Shown here piece by piece: positions 16,625 through 26,169 of a DNA stretch of 64,000 nucleotides. The stretch lies in contig JAJYOL010000001.1 of NCBI GenBank assembly GCA_021796225.1, positions 67,471-131,470 on the forward strand. The letters run 5' to 3'. The position numbers were made by a program, and so were the translations under genes. Each line of letters opens with the position of its first letter. The first letter of the stretch is position 1. The notes under the pieces were generated by a model. That model worked only from the letters and a program-made list of their open reading frames with translations, had not been told where the DNA came from and did no database searches. This DNA is from Microcaldota archaeon. GTDB taxonomy: Archaea; Micrarchaeota; Micrarchaeia; Micrarchaeales; CABMGC01.

Positions 16625-17377
16625 ATGGATAAGATAGGAATTTCCGGAAATAAGATTCTAATAACCGGCGGAGCAACCGGAATAGGTTTTGCAATAGCCA
16701 AGGCCTTTCACGATCTGGGAAACGAGCTTCTGATATGCGGAAGGAGGGAATCAAAGCTCCAGGAAGCCGCGGTGAAACTGCCCGGAATAAAGATCCTGAA
16801 ATGCGACATTTCCAAAAAAGAGGACAGGCGCATGCTGTACGACTTTGTAGATTCCGAATTCGGCGGAATCAACATTCTTGTAAACAACGCGGGAATACAG
16901 CGACCTATAGATTTCAGAAAAGGCGAAGAAGACCTGCTCTCAAACGGCGATGAGATAGAGATAAACCTCAAGGCGCAGATAAGCCTCGCGGCACACTTCA
17001 TACCGATACTCATAAACAGGGAGAATTCCGCGATAATCAACATATCTTCGGGGCTCGGATTCGTGCCGCTTGCGCGCTTTCCAATATACTCGGCTACGAA
17101 AGCCGCGATACACTCTTTCAGCATGTCCTTAAGAAAACAGCTCGAAGGCACCAATCTTAAGATTTTCGAAGTGATACCCCCTACTGTTTACGACACGGAA
17201 CTCAAGGGGAAACCTCTCGACAAAACGGACTGGATGGTATCCGCATCCGAAGTGTCGTCGGCAGTAATCGACGGCATCAGAAACGGCGAATACGAAATAG
17301 CCATCGGTCCTGCGAAGAAATGGTCGAAGAGTTCCAGGGAAGAGCTGGACAAATTCTTCAACGATGTAAATCACTGA
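16625..17377 (+). CDS. Short-chain dehydrogenase/reductase, DltE-like
   Basis: The 250-residue product is a classical SDR: nucleotide site TGGATGIG (15-22), NNAG, the catalytic serine in NISSG, and YSATKAA with Tyr and Lys. An Arg after the second strand (CGRRESK) suggests NADP preference. It resembles the DltE/YciK-type oxidoreductases, substrate unknown. It precedes the arginine genes by 65 bases, but the next gene has its own ribosome site, so joint transcription is only possible, not shown. Confidence 0.85.
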   Translation: MDKIGISGNKILITGGATGIGFAIAKAFHDLGNELLICGRRESKLQEAAVKLPGIKILKCDISKKEDRRMLYDFVDSEFGGINILVNNAGIQRPIDFRKGEEDLLSNGDEIEINLKAQISLAAHFIPILINRENSAIINISSGLGFVPLARFPIYSATKAAIHSFSMSLRKQLEGTNLKIFEVIPPTVYDTELKGKPLDKTDWMVSASEVSSAVIDGIRNGEYEIAIGPAKKWSKSSREELDKFFNDVNH

Positions 17378-17442
17378 AAAATCACCGCGCTGTTTTTAAA
17401 TGTTCCATCCTTAGGAAGAACTGGGAAGATCGTGGTGAATTT

Positions 17443-18381
17443 ATGAAGTCGATAATGTCCTTTACCGATATATCTGTTGAAGATTTCTATCCTCTGCTGT
17501 CTCGTGCTGAAAAGTTGAAGGCGCTGATTAAGAGCGACAAATGTCCGGATGTGCTTAATGGTAAAGTGGTAGGTCTCCTATTTGAAAAACCTTCGACAAG
17601 AACCAGAACCTCTTTTGAGACCGCAGCATTCCGATTGGGTGCGGATCCGTTGTACATGGCTGGAGCGGAATTGCAGCTGTCACGCGGAGAGCCGATAAAG
17701 GATACCGCAAGGGTGCTTGGCGGATATCTCGATGCGATAGTCGCGCGCGTTTATTCTCACGACACCGTGTTGCAACTCTCGCGCCACTCTGGTCTTCCGA
17801 CGATAAACGGACTCAGCGATCTCGAACATCCGACGCAACTGGTATCTGACATGCTTACAATAATGGAAGTTAAAGGACGTATCGAAGGATTGAACGTTTC
17901 GTATATCGGCGATGGAAACAACGTTGCAAACAGCCTGCTGCTTGCATGCGCGACTGGCGGTGCAAATGCCACGATAGCGTGCCCGAAAGGATACGAACCA
18001 AACGCGTCTATTCTTGCAAATGCAAAAAGAATTGGGTCAAAAACAGGTTCGAAGATACGCATACTTAACGATCCGCACGAAGCGGCACATCATGCCGACG
18101 TACTTTATACTGACGTGTGGGTGAGCATGGGGCAGGAAAGCGAAACCAGGAAAAAGATGAAAGTGTTCAAAGGCTATCAGATAAATGGAGAATTGATACG
18201 TGCGGCAAAGAAGGACGTTTCGGTGATGCACTGTCTGCCTGCGCATCGCGGACTTGAGATAACCGAAGAGGCGCTTGAAGGCAAGCATTCTATAGCGTGG
18301 CAGCAAGCGGAGAACAAGGTCTACGGTGCCGCGGCGATATTGGAAATGTCGATGAACAACAATTCGCGAAAGAGGAAATGA
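17443..18381 (+). CDS. arcB: Ornithine carbamoyltransferase (catabolic context)
   Basis: The 312-residue product has the carbamoyl-phosphate loop STRTRTS (51-57), HPTQ (129-132), DVWVSMG (224-230) and the ornithine motif HCLPAHRG (263-270). It interconverts citrulline plus phosphate with ornithine plus carbamoyl phosphate. ATG 17443 is chosen because GGTGA precedes it by 5 bases and family alignment starts here. Carbamate kinase follows 4 bases later, then a permease and arginine deiminase, so it most likely runs in the catabolic direction. Confidence 0.93.
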   Translation: MKSIMSFTDISVEDFYPLLSRAEKLKALIKSDKCPDVLNGKVVGLLFEKPSTRTRTSFETAAFRLGADPLYMAGAELQLSRGEPIKDTARVLGGYLDAIVARVYSHDTVLQLSRHSGLPTINGLSDLEHPTQLVSDMLTIMEVKGRIEGLNVSYIGDGNNVANSLLLACATGGANATIACPKGYEPNASILANAKRIGSKTGSKIRILNDPHEAAHHADVLYTDVWVSMGQESETRKKMKVFKGYQINGELIRAAKKDVSVMHCLPAHRGLEITEEALEGKHSIAWQQAENKVYGAAAILEMSMNNNSRKRK

Positions 18382-18385
18382 CATC

Positions 18386-19315
18386 ATGGACGTGCTTATA
18401 GCCCTCGGTGGCAATGCGATTCTTCAGAAGAATGAAAAGGGAACCTATGGGGAACAGCGGCGCAATATCCGCGAAACGGCACGGCATATCGCACGCATAA
18501 TACGCAAAGGCCATCGCGTGGTAATCACCCATGGCAACGGTCCGCAAGTCGGAGATATACTCCTGCGCAACGAAATGGCAAAAGACAAAATACCTCCGAT
18601 GCCTCTGCACGTATGCGGTGGCGAAAGCCAGGGGATGATCGGATTCATGTTGGTGCAAGAGCTATCAAACGTCCTTGCAGACATCGGGATAAGGAAGGAT
18701 GCGGTCTGCATTCTTACCCGCACGCTTGTAAATCCGAAAGATCCGCATTTCAAAAACCCTTCAAAGCAGATAGGCCCTTTTTATGAAAAATCCGAAGCAA
18801 CTGTTATTGCAAGAAAAAACAATTGGACAATGGTAAAAGAAGACGGGAAATACCGCAGAATAGTTCCATCCCCTATTCCTATCGACATACTCGAATTCGA
18901 ATCAATACGGGGATTGCGGGACAAGGGTAAGATAGTCATATGCACCGGCGGTGGCGGTGTACCCGTGATAAAAAAAGGAAAGCGTTACACAGGAGTCGAT
19001 GCAGTAATCGATAAGGATATCGCGTCATCGATGCTTGCTAAAAAACTGAAGGTCGACATGTTACTGATTTTGACAAATGTCGAAGGCGTATTTGCCGATT
19101 ATGGGAAAAAGAACCAACGCATTCTGAAAAACATAAGCGTAAAGGAATGCGGGAAATATCTGGAAGGCGGGCAGTTCGAACGTGGAACGATGGAACCGAA
19201 GGTGCGTGCTGCAATGGAATTTGTCAAAACGACTGGAAAGACGGCAGTGATAACATCACTTGAAAATGTGGATCTCGCAATAAACGGAAAAGCGGGAACC
19301 GTCATATCGAAATAG
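18386..19315 (+). CDS. arcC: Carbamate kinase
   Basis: The 309-residue product has ALGGNAIL at the start, THGNGPQVG, PSPIPIDI and CTGGGGVPV, then TNVEGV and the C-terminal KVRAAMEFV region, all typical of ArcC. It transfers phosphate from carbamoyl phosphate to ADP, the ATP-yielding step of the arginine deiminase pathway. The gene begins 4 bases after arcB, so the two are co-transcribed. Length is the family norm. Confidence 0.95.
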   Translation: MDVLIALGGNAILQKNEKGTYGEQRRNIRETARHIARIIRKGHRVVITHGNGPQVGDILLRNEMAKDKIPPMPLHVCGGESQGMIGFMLVQELSNVLADIGIRKDAVCILTRTLVNPKDPHFKNPSKQIGPFYEKSEATVIARKNNWTMVKEDGKYRRIVPSPIPIDILEFESIRGLRDKGKIVICTGGGGVPVIKKGKRYTGVDAVIDKDIASSMLAKKLKVDMLLILTNVEGVFADYGKKNQRILKNISVKECGKYLEGGQFERGTMEPKVRAAMEFVKTTGKTAVITSLENVDLAINGKAGTVISK

Positions 19316-19417
19316 CTGTATGGCTGCACGGTTGGCGATTGTATGATCAGGGTGGCAAAATGTGCGATGTTTTAAAATCCCTTTCATTCAGTGTATAATG
19401 ATTACCGGTTGGGGGAA

Positions 19418-20980
19418 ATGGCCAATAATAGAAATCTGAAAAAAGAATTAGGGTTGCTTGCTCTCGTTGCGATAAGCGTCGGCGGGGTCATAGGATCCGG
19501 AGTCTTTGTCATACCTGCCATCATGGGCAGCGTTGCAGGTCCAGCATTCGTTCTCGCGGTAATACTCGTAGGCATAATAGTAATGATACTGGGTTTGGCA
19601 TACGCCGAACTAGGCGCTGCATATCCGTTGGAAGGGGGCCCGTATTCCCTTCCGAGGAAAGCGATGGGCAACAGCACCGGATTCGTGATGGGCTGGGGCT
19701 ATTTCATATACGCATTCACCGGCACCGCTGCAATAATAGACATATTCATAACGTATCTCGGATATTACGTGCCGGGATTGGCTAACAATTTCGTCCTCAC
19801 CCCTCTCGGGATAGGCATAGGCCTGCTTGCCCTTTTCATATTCACGCTGATAAACATACTGGGAGTGCGCTTCGGAGCAATGTATTCAATAGTAACAACA
19901 CTGGGTAAAATCATACCGCTGCTTCTTTTCGGAATCATAGGCTTGATGTTCTTCAAGTCGTCAAATTTTTCGCACTTCCTTCCATTCGGATTGGGCGGAT
20001 TGGGTCTGGCCATGGCATTCGACTTCTTCGCGTTCACCGGATTTGAGGCTGTAACGGTTCCTGGAGAAGAAGTGAAAAATCCAGGCAAGACGATACCCCG
20101 TGCAATGATACTTACCGTGCTGATAGTAGTAGCCGTGTACACTCTGATATCCGTCGCATTTACCGGAATGTTTAACTGGAGCAACGCAGGGATAAGCGTA
20201 GGCGATTGGGGAAGCATAGGAAATCTTTCCTCCCCTCTTGCCACTGCTGCAAGCTCCGTGGGACTCCCGATACTCGTCGTTATTATCGTGATAGGTGCAA
20301 TAATAAGCACCGCGGGAAGCGGCGGAGACTGGGTTTTGCTGCAGGCAAGAATACCATTTGCCATGGCGAAAAACAGGCTCTTCTGGGGCCCTATGGATGA
20401 CATAAACAAGAAGTATGGGACTCCGGTCAAGGCAATAGTATTCGCATCGGTGCTTACCGGGATAACGATGCTGCTGCTCCCGAACTTCCCTGATGTCGCA
20501 TTGATAGCATCGATAACAACACTGGTGCCATATGCCGCTGCGGCTCTTGCGCTTCCGATATTGAGAAAGACGGATCTGAAGACAAAGAGGCCGTTCAGGC
20601 TGTTCGGCGGCACTGCATTTGCCGTAGTGGGCTTCGTGCTTGCGACATTCCTCGTATACTGGGCATCGTGGCCGTGGACATTCATAGGCGCGCTGCTGAT
20701 GCTGATCGGTTATCCTCTGTACGTACTGCTTAAGCACGGCCGTGCAATCGAGATAAAGCGCAACCTCTGGCTCATGGTTTATCTCATAGGGATAATAATC
20801 ATGTCGTTGATAGGGGATCCGAATTACACCTACAACAATTTCCTTCCGATAGGTCCGTTGGGGTGGATTACATCTCCTTATGACCTCATAGTATTGGGTG
20901 CGTTTGCGCTCTTCATCTTTGCATGGGCATACAGGACGAACACGTCATACAAGCCGCTGTCCGGCGACAGTGTAAACTAG
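19418..20980 (+). CDS. APC-family amino acid permease, probable arginine/ornithine carrier
   Basis: The 520-residue product has about 12 membrane helices. The N-terminus has the APC signature ISVGGVIGSGVFVIP (helix 1 G-x-G-x-G break) and a conserved FAFTGFEAVTVPGEE in helix 6. The position between arcC and arcA makes arginine/ornithine exchange the likely task, although sequence alone fits a general cationic or neutral amino acid carrier. ATG 19418 follows a GGGGG tract by 2 bases; GTG 19391 is an alternative. A TATA-like TTTTAAAAT lies at about 19369-19377, so it may have its own promoter. Confidence 0.85.
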   Translation: MANNRNLKKELGLLALVAISVGGVIGSGVFVIPAIMGSVAGPAFVLAVILVGIIVMILGLAYAELGAAYPLEGGPYSLPRKAMGNSTGFVMGWGYFIYAFTGTAAIIDIFITYLGYYVPGLANNFVLTPLGIGIGLLALFIFTLINILGVRFGAMYSIVTTLGKIIPLLLFGIIGLMFFKSSNFSHFLPFGLGGLGLAMAFDFFAFTGFEAVTVPGEEVKNPGKTIPRAMILTVLIVVAVYTLISVAFTGMFNWSNAGISVGDWGSIGNLSSPLATAASSVGLPILVVIIVIGAIISTAGSGGDWVLLQARIPFAMAKNRLFWGPMDDINKKYGTPVKAIVFASVLTGITMLLLPNFPDVALIASITTLVPYAAAALALPILRKTDLKTKRPFRLFGGTAFAVVGFVLATFLVYWASWPWTFIGALLMLIGYPLYVLLKHGRAIEIKRNLWLMVYLIGIIIMSLIGDPNYTYNNFLPIGPLGWITSPYDLIVLGAFALFIFAWAYRTNTSYKPLSGDSVN

Positions 20981-20992
20981 CAAGGTATTCCG

Positions 20993-22291
20993 ATGGAAGG
21001 CAAGATAAACGCAGAATGGGATCACCTGAGAAAGGTGGTCGTGCATTGGCCCGGAATAGAAATGTTTTTCGGACTGCTCAATCCGTCGGCTTCGCTCTAC
21101 GAACGCGCATTCAATCAAACTGCCGCACTCCAGGAGCATGACAATCTCGCGACGGCTCTTCATGACGAATTCAAGGTGGACGTTCTCGGACTTCGCGAAC
21201 GCATAACATATTATGCGGAAAGAAACAGGAAAGCGAAAGAATTGTTGGTTGAAACCGCGTTGAGCCACATAGAATTCGTAGGCAGTCCGAACGCGATATC
21301 GGCCGCAAAGAAACAACTGCGTGACAACATAGATACCTACGATACGGATTATTTCCTGAACATAATACTGCTGATGCCACGCATGCTTTTGAGAAAGGGA
21401 AAGGGCGTGCAGGCCGTTCACATAAACATAACCGAGAGGGATCCGCTTACCAATCTGTATTTCATGCGCGACCAGCAGGCCGTCACCGACAAAGGCATAT
21501 TTCTCTCACGCATGTCAAAGCCGCAAAGGAGGCACGAGCCTGCGTACACGAAGTTGCTCTGGTCGATGATGAAGCTTCCCATAGCTCACGAAACAAAGGA
21601 TCCGGGAACGTTTGAAGGCGGCGATTTCATACCGATGGGAAAATTTGCGCTTGTAGGGCAGGGTGACAGGACAAACAAGGACGGTGTGAATCAGATGCTG
21701 AAGCACGGCTTGTCATTCAAGGAAGTGGGAGTGGTGCATCAGCCAAATCATCCGCTCATACCGAGCAACGAACCCGATCCGATGATCGACATGCACCTCG
21801 ATACCTACTTCAACGTTGCCGGAGACGATACTGTAATTGGCTCGGAAGCTTTGTTCAAAAGGGCGAAAGTCGACGTTTACTTCAAAGACGGGAAGATTTA
21901 CCGCAAGAGCAAGGAGAATACGAACCTGTTCGACTACATGAAGAACAAGGGCTTCAACATGATAAATCTCTCGACATTGGAGCAGATGTCCTATTCCTCA
22001 AATTTCCTGTGCATAAAGAATCACACGATACTCGCGGTGCAGAGCAGCGTCATAATCGGAAAGGTGTTGAAAAATCTGGAGCTTAAAGCAAATGCCGACA
22101 GAAAACGTTATGGCGCACTATTCGCTCAGGCAAAGAAGGATTATGAACGGTTTTCCAGAACCGGGAAGGTATTTCCGCACAGGAGCGAGCTGCGCGACAA
22201 CGGCATAGACTACTATGCCGTCGATTTGAAGAACATAACCGGAGGGTACGGCGGTGCGCACTGCATGACTGCCGCAATATCACGGGAATGA
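20993..22291 (+). CDS. arcA: Arginine deiminase
   Basis: The 432-residue product carries the guanidino-modifying enzyme motifs NLYFMRDQQ, FEGGDF, MHLDTYFNV and the C-terminal GGAHCMTAAISRE with nucleophile Cys424. It hydrolyses arginine to citrulline and ammonia. It is longer than the ~410-residue bacterial enzymes because of an insert in the middle helical domain. It follows the permease by 12 bases. Dimethylarginine hydrolases are shorter, which argues against that alternative. Confidence 0.93.
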   Translation: MEGKINAEWDHLRKVVVHWPGIEMFFGLLNPSASLYERAFNQTAALQEHDNLATALHDEFKVDVLGLRERITYYAERNRKAKELLVETALSHIEFVGSPNAISAAKKQLRDNIDTYDTDYFLNIILLMPRMLLRKGKGVQAVHINITERDPLTNLYFMRDQQAVTDKGIFLSRMSKPQRRHEPAYTKLLWSMMKLPIAHETKDPGTFEGGDFIPMGKFALVGQGDRTNKDGVNQMLKHGLSFKEVGVVHQPNHPLIPSNEPDPMIDMHLDTYFNVAGDDTVIGSEALFKRAKVDVYFKDGKIYRKSKENTNLFDYMKNKGFNMINLSTLEQMSYSSNFLCIKNHTILAVQSSVIIGKVLKNLELKANADRKRYGALFAQAKKDYERFSRTGKVFPHRSELRDNGIDYYAVDLKNITGGYGGAHCMTAAISRE

Positions 22292-22377
22292 ACCGTTTTT
22301 CAGCCTTTTTAAAGCTATCTATTCCGTTTCGTCTTTTGACTTACATTAAAACGTTGTTTAAGAACGGAATGAGCTGA

Positions 22378-23784
22378 ATGTTACTACCTGTTAATGTGGT
22401 ATTAATGCAGAAATTGTCAAACACACAGCGTAAAGCGATGAATTTGTTATTGGAAGGAAAGCTGAAGCCGCACGCGATAGCCAAGGAATTGAACATGTCG
22501 GAACTGAGCGCCGTGCGTATCAGGCGTGCATATTTGGAAGAGAAATACGACCTTTCACTCAGCGGAATATTGCCTGTAAATGGCATGGATTACACTGAAG
22601 CTGCAAAGCGCGGTCTTACCGCTTCAATAGGACACATGGGTGGAGGCCCTCTCGTAAGTTTCTTCGAAGCAAGGAATATGATAAGAGATGCAGATCCCGA
22701 CGTCAATAAAGAAAGGCCATTTTTCTTCGCAACTACTGAAGGATTCATGGGTCCGGGATTAATGCGCGGAGTGTCCGCGGTTGAAAAGAGCGGCGGAGCA
22801 AAAGTCGAAATAATCGACGATAAGATGACCAGAAGCGTCGGCATAGTGACTCCTCATACAAAAGAAATAGAAGAATTTGTAAACAGCCCTGAAGGTTTTG
22901 CATTCTTGAGAAACGTTTACAACAAGACATCAAGTCACAGCGATCTCAGATCAGTTGATGTATATACTGCTGATGACGGTATGGCCATAGCGCTTGTCTT
23001 TGCTGCACCTACTGGTGCTGCAATGGGCATGAATATGCTGACTGAAGGTGCAAATGCCGCGGTCAAAGCCCTGATTTCCGAAGTAATAATTCCAAAGCTC
23101 AACAAAATGGGGAAAAGAACACCTACCGGCGATCTGTTCGGTGCGGACGACTTTGGCATCATAGCCAGCGGGAATCTTTGTACTGATAAGAAAGTATCAA
23201 GGGTAAATACCGAACGCGGAAGGGGGCTCACACTTAGAATATCAACAACCATCCCGGAAACTGTCGCAATTGGCGTATTGAAAGCAACTCCACAAGGAAT
23301 GGCAAACGTTGGCAAATACAAGAACGGGGTATTTTCAACAATCGGCGGAGTCATGGGAAGAAATTCCGCTATAGCGAATCCCGTTTCAGCATTCTTCCTC
23401 GCATACGGGCAGGATGCCGCACAGGTTGTCGGCCCTTCCGCAGGAGACGTTCAGGTAACGATTAACAATGGAAATAAATCGCTTGAAGTGGTTGTAGACA
23501 TTCCAGTACTCGAAGTGGCAACCATCGGCGGAGGAACGTTCCTGCCTCTTCCACGCGCGCTTCTTACCGCTACCGGCGTATACGGACTCGGAGATCATAC
23601 AGGAATATCGAAACGCTTATTTGGGAGCTATCTCGGTGCAATAATTCTCGGATACGAGGTAAACGCACTGGCCGCTTTAAGCACGGACCACCTCACATCG
23701 GCTCACAGAAACGCGCTCGAGGCAAACAGGAGCACAAGTGCGGCAACAAACATGTCAGTTCCTTTGATAAACGCAAAAAGATAG
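22378..23784 (+). CDS. hmgA: HMG-CoA reductase, divergent class I-like
   Basis: The 468-residue product keeps the catalytic residues of 3-hydroxy-3-methylglutaryl-CoA reductase: Glu in ATTEG, Lys in CTDKK, Asp in GQDAAQ and His in LTSAH, plus GAAMGMNM and TIGGGT. It makes mevalonate for isoprenoid lipids. The conserved ENxIG...PVGxAGPL block near the start is replaced by RGLTASIGHMGGGPL. A helical segment precedes the core (LSNTQRKAMNLLLEGKLK). ATG 22405 is an alternative start. A TATA box lies near 22303-22313. Confidence 0.85.
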   Translation: MLLPVNVVLMQKLSNTQRKAMNLLLEGKLKPHAIAKELNMSELSAVRIRRAYLEEKYDLSLSGILPVNGMDYTEAAKRGLTASIGHMGGGPLVSFFEARNMIRDADPDVNKERPFFFATTEGFMGPGLMRGVSAVEKSGGAKVEIIDDKMTRSVGIVTPHTKEIEEFVNSPEGFAFLRNVYNKTSSHSDLRSVDVYTADDGMAIALVFAAPTGAAMGMNMLTEGANAAVKALISEVIIPKLNKMGKRTPTGDLFGADDFGIIASGNLCTDKKVSRVNTERGRGLTLRISTTIPETVAIGVLKATPQGMANVGKYKNGVFSTIGGVMGRNSAIANPVSAFFLAYGQDAAQVVGPSAGDVQVTINNGNKSLEVVVDIPVLEVATIGGGTFLPLPRALLTATGVYGLGDHTGISKRLFGSYLGAIILGYEVNALAALSTDHLTSAHRNALEANRSTSAATNMSVPLINAKR

Positions 23785-23820
23785 TGGAAACCAGCGCCCG
23801 TATTCCGCTTCATTCCAATA

Positions 23821-23872
23821 CTTTGCATGAATGCAAAGGAAGCCCACACCGTTTACGGGTGGGAGGATGTCA
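23821..23872 (+). mobile_element. IS200/IS605-like right-end fragment (omega-RNA-type hairpin)
   Basis: Two adjacent hairpins occur: CTTTGCAT/ATGCAAAG (23821-23838) and CCCACACC GTTTAC GGGTGGG (23843-23863, one bulged A). The second is set in GAAGCC...GGGAGGATGTCAC, the arrangement I recall at the right ends of archaeal IS605/IS1341 elements and at the 3' end of TnpB-associated RNA. No tnpA or tnpB frame is near; the upstream gene is HMG-CoA reductase. This is probably a solitary end or short non-autonomous relic. Confidence 0.5.
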
Positions 23873-23949
23873 CGAAGAGAACGATTAGGTCACCATGTTT
23901 CAGGGAAGTATTTTAAATCGGTGTGTCCTATTTTTTTCGGAGGATTTTC

Positions 23950-25512
23950 ATGAAGATAACACACATAGGTTTGGGTATAGTCATACTCATATTGGTAGGC
24001 GCATTCATAGTGTACAATTACAACGCGCCGCACGGCACATACACCGCACCAACGGGCAGCCAGGCAAATCTGGTTCCAATACAGCTTACGGATCCTCCTC
24101 AGGTGCCTGCCGGAACTACCTCTTTGATAATAGATTATTCTTCATTGCAGGTACGCACGTCGGGTTCTGCAAACACCTCCTCCGTATGGACAAGCTCAAA
24201 TACGAGCGGATCCGTAGACTTGCTTTCCCTGTTGAACTATTCTGAAACGATAGGCACGGTATCGCTCCCTGCAAATGCGGTAATACGCGCTGTAAAGTTT
24301 AACATAACTTCTGCAAGCATAACGATAAACGGCACGACTTACGGCGTTACCGTACCCGGCAATACCGTAATACAGTCGCAATTGAATCTTCCAAGCAATA
24401 CTCTCGGCACAAATCAGAGTTCATTGCTTCTTTCTCTCTCGCCTACGGTTGTAAGCATACTGACTCCGAATTCGACTATCTTCGTTCTGGTCCCTTCGCT
24501 TAATGCAGTGGTGGTACCTCGCGGCGCGTCAAATTCGATAACCGTAAGAGGATACAGGGAAAAGCTCAATTCAAGGACAAATGAGAGCATCGATTCGTCA
24601 AGGCCAAACCTTACGATAGTAAGTGCAAGCCTCGTGACTTCCGCCGGCAATTCGACAGAGATAACCGTTACGGTAAAGGACGATTCAAACAGGAGCGTGG
24701 TTCTGAAGCACATGTCCATATCTGGAAAACTGTCAACGCAATTGAACAATTCCATGGTGTACATGAACACGGAACGCGTTCAATCTGATCTTCTTGAAAG
24801 GCTTGCCGCAGTACCTAACTGCACAAATCTTTCAATTGAGAATACGAACATATCGTCGGACATTTCAAGCAGGGCCAATCTTCCGATGATTCCTGCACAG
24901 ATAGGTGCGAGACTGGATGGAAACGGCGAGGCTTTTAACAACAGCACTGCAGGCAAAATATACAACGGATTTTCAAAGACCGTATCCAACGATTTGGGCG
25001 ACAACGGAAAGAATTTCACACCAGGTGCGATAGTCAACGGGATAGGCGCAAACATATCGAACACGCTTTCAGGCAAAGGAATAAACCCAATATTCCAGAC
25101 ACGCGGTGAATTCGAAGACATTAACACATCGCTGTTGCATAGTTTCGGACTCGGCGTTAACAACAGCGTATGCACTCCAAACGGCATTCTTGCATTCAGG
25201 AACAGGCTCAATGTGAGCATAACGAACATCGCTTCGAAAATGAAGACCGAACAGGAAAGATACGGCTTGATCACGCTGTTTATTGGTTCCAACGGTTCTG
25301 TATACGTTCCTTCAACGATAAACGATTCCGAGAACTATACGCATATAGGATACACGATACCTGCCAATGGCACTGCGACGTTCACGTTCAACGGAACGTT
25401 GCGCCTCGGAGAGAGCGGGATATCCATGCATCTCCTTTCAGGTTCTGACTATCGTATAACACTGTTCGGAGAAGACGGCGCATATGCGGCAACGAATGTT
25501 ACCGCAGGCTGA
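23950..25512 (+). CDS. Secreted, membrane-anchored protein with DUF4382-like domain
   Basis: The 520-residue product has an N-terminal membrane anchor (about 5-25) followed by an extracellular part rich in Ser, Asn and Thr with many N-glycosylation sites. Residues about 58-180 look like DUF4382 (TSLIIDYSSLQV...VDLLSLLN). The rest is a long, mainly alpha/beta region with repeated Asn-Gly segments. ATG 23950 is set by a strong GGAGGA at 23939-23944; a TATA box TATTTTAAAT lies about 35 bases before. Monocistronic. Probably a cell-surface structural protein. Confidence 0.75.
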   Translation: MKITHIGLGIVILILVGAFIVYNYNAPHGTYTAPTGSQANLVPIQLTDPPQVPAGTTSLIIDYSSLQVRTSGSANTSSVWTSSNTSGSVDLLSLLNYSETIGTVSLPANAVIRAVKFNITSASITINGTTYGVTVPGNTVIQSQLNLPSNTLGTNQSSLLLSLSPTVVSILTPNSTIFVLVPSLNAVVVPRGASNSITVRGYREKLNSRTNESIDSSRPNLTIVSASLVTSAGNSTEITVTVKDDSNRSVVLKHMSISGKLSTQLNNSMVYMNTERVQSDLLERLAAVPNCTNLSIENTNISSDISSRANLPMIPAQIGARLDGNGEAFNNSTAGKIYNGFSKTVSNDLGDNGKNFTPGAIVNGIGANISNTLSGKGINPIFQTRGEFEDINTSLLHSFGLGVNNSVCTPNGILAFRNRLNVSITNIASKMKTEQERYGLITLFIGSNGSVYVPSTINDSENYTHIGYTIPANGTATFTFNGTLRLGESGISMHLLSGSDYRITLFGEDGAYAATNVTAG

Positions 25513-25558
25513 ATGGAAATAAAACATTCGCGTGCGGCGCGTTAAACGCCGTATGCAA

Positions 25559-25996
25559 TCAGTTCCCCGTTGCGAGTTTCTTCTTTATCGAAGAGCTTTT
25601 GTAGATGCGGGGATTTGCCTTCCTTTTTATTCTTATTACTTTGGCAGCAATGCCTTTGCCGTGCAGCCATTCGGAAAGCATTTTCGCATTTGCTTCCTGG
25701 TCGTAGCCCAGTGCGATCACGTTCGGCCTGTACTTTTTAATCACGTCGAAGCGCGCTTCCCTGTCTGTAATCCTGTTGCCCAGCACTGCAAGATCCACCA
25801 TTTTCAATGAGGATATAAGCTTAAGGCGATCCTTTTCATTGAAAAGAGGCTGCTTGCCCTTCATAAGCTCTATGCTGCTGTCCCTCGCCACCACTACCAC
25901 GAGCCTGCTCCCGAGCTTCTTCGCTTCGCTTAAGTAAAGAAGATGCCCTGGGTGCAAAATGTCGAAAGAACCGAATGCGAGTACCGTGCCTTCCAT
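25559..25996 (-). CDS. ribL: Archaeal FAD synthase-like cytidylyltransferase
   Basis: The 145-residue product is a small nucleotidyltransferase with FGSFDILHPGH (HxGH site), FNEKDRLKLISSLKMVDLAVLG and a C-terminal S-S-S-I-K-K tail. Size and motifs fit archaeal RibL, which adenylates FMN to FAD, or the glycerol-3-phosphate cytidylyltransferase group. RibL is favoured by length and by the NEKDR/VD pattern. A TATA-like ATTTATAAAC lies upstream at about 26031-26040. Confidence 0.8.
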   Translation of the reverse strand: MEGTVLAFGSFDILHPGHLLYLSEAKKLGSRLVVVVARDSSIELMKGKQPLFNEKDRLKLISSLKMVDLAVLGNRITDREARFDVIKKYRPNVIALGYDQEANAKMLSEWLHGKGIAAKVIRIKRKANPRIYKSSSIKKKLATGN

Positions 25997-26138
25997 ATTC
26001 CTACCGTATGGATAAAGCTTGCGGGCGAGGGTTTATAAATATGTAAACCGATACTTAGTATAGGCATTGCTTACCTGTTCCGGCATTCGGATTCCGGAAG
26101 AATGAGCTATACAAGCGAAAGAATTAAATATACAAATA

Positions 26139-26147
26139 GCTATAAAA
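26139..26147 (+). promoter_or_regulatory. TATA box of the ribosomal protein cluster
   Basis: GCTATAAAA is centred about 26 bases before ATG 26170, so the first mRNA of the cluster is predicted to be leaderless. Confidence 0.6.
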
Positions 26148-26169
26148 ATCTCTGTCGTAGAACATTATC

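Noticed and set aside
19765-20737. Long minus-strand frames (306 and 258 codons)
   Set aside because: They are shadows of the amino acid permease gene; their products are low-complexity and lack start signals.
20993-22291. Dimethylarginine dimethylaminohydrolase as identity of the deiminase
   Set aside because: Length (432 residues) and the arc gene neighbours fit arginine deiminase.
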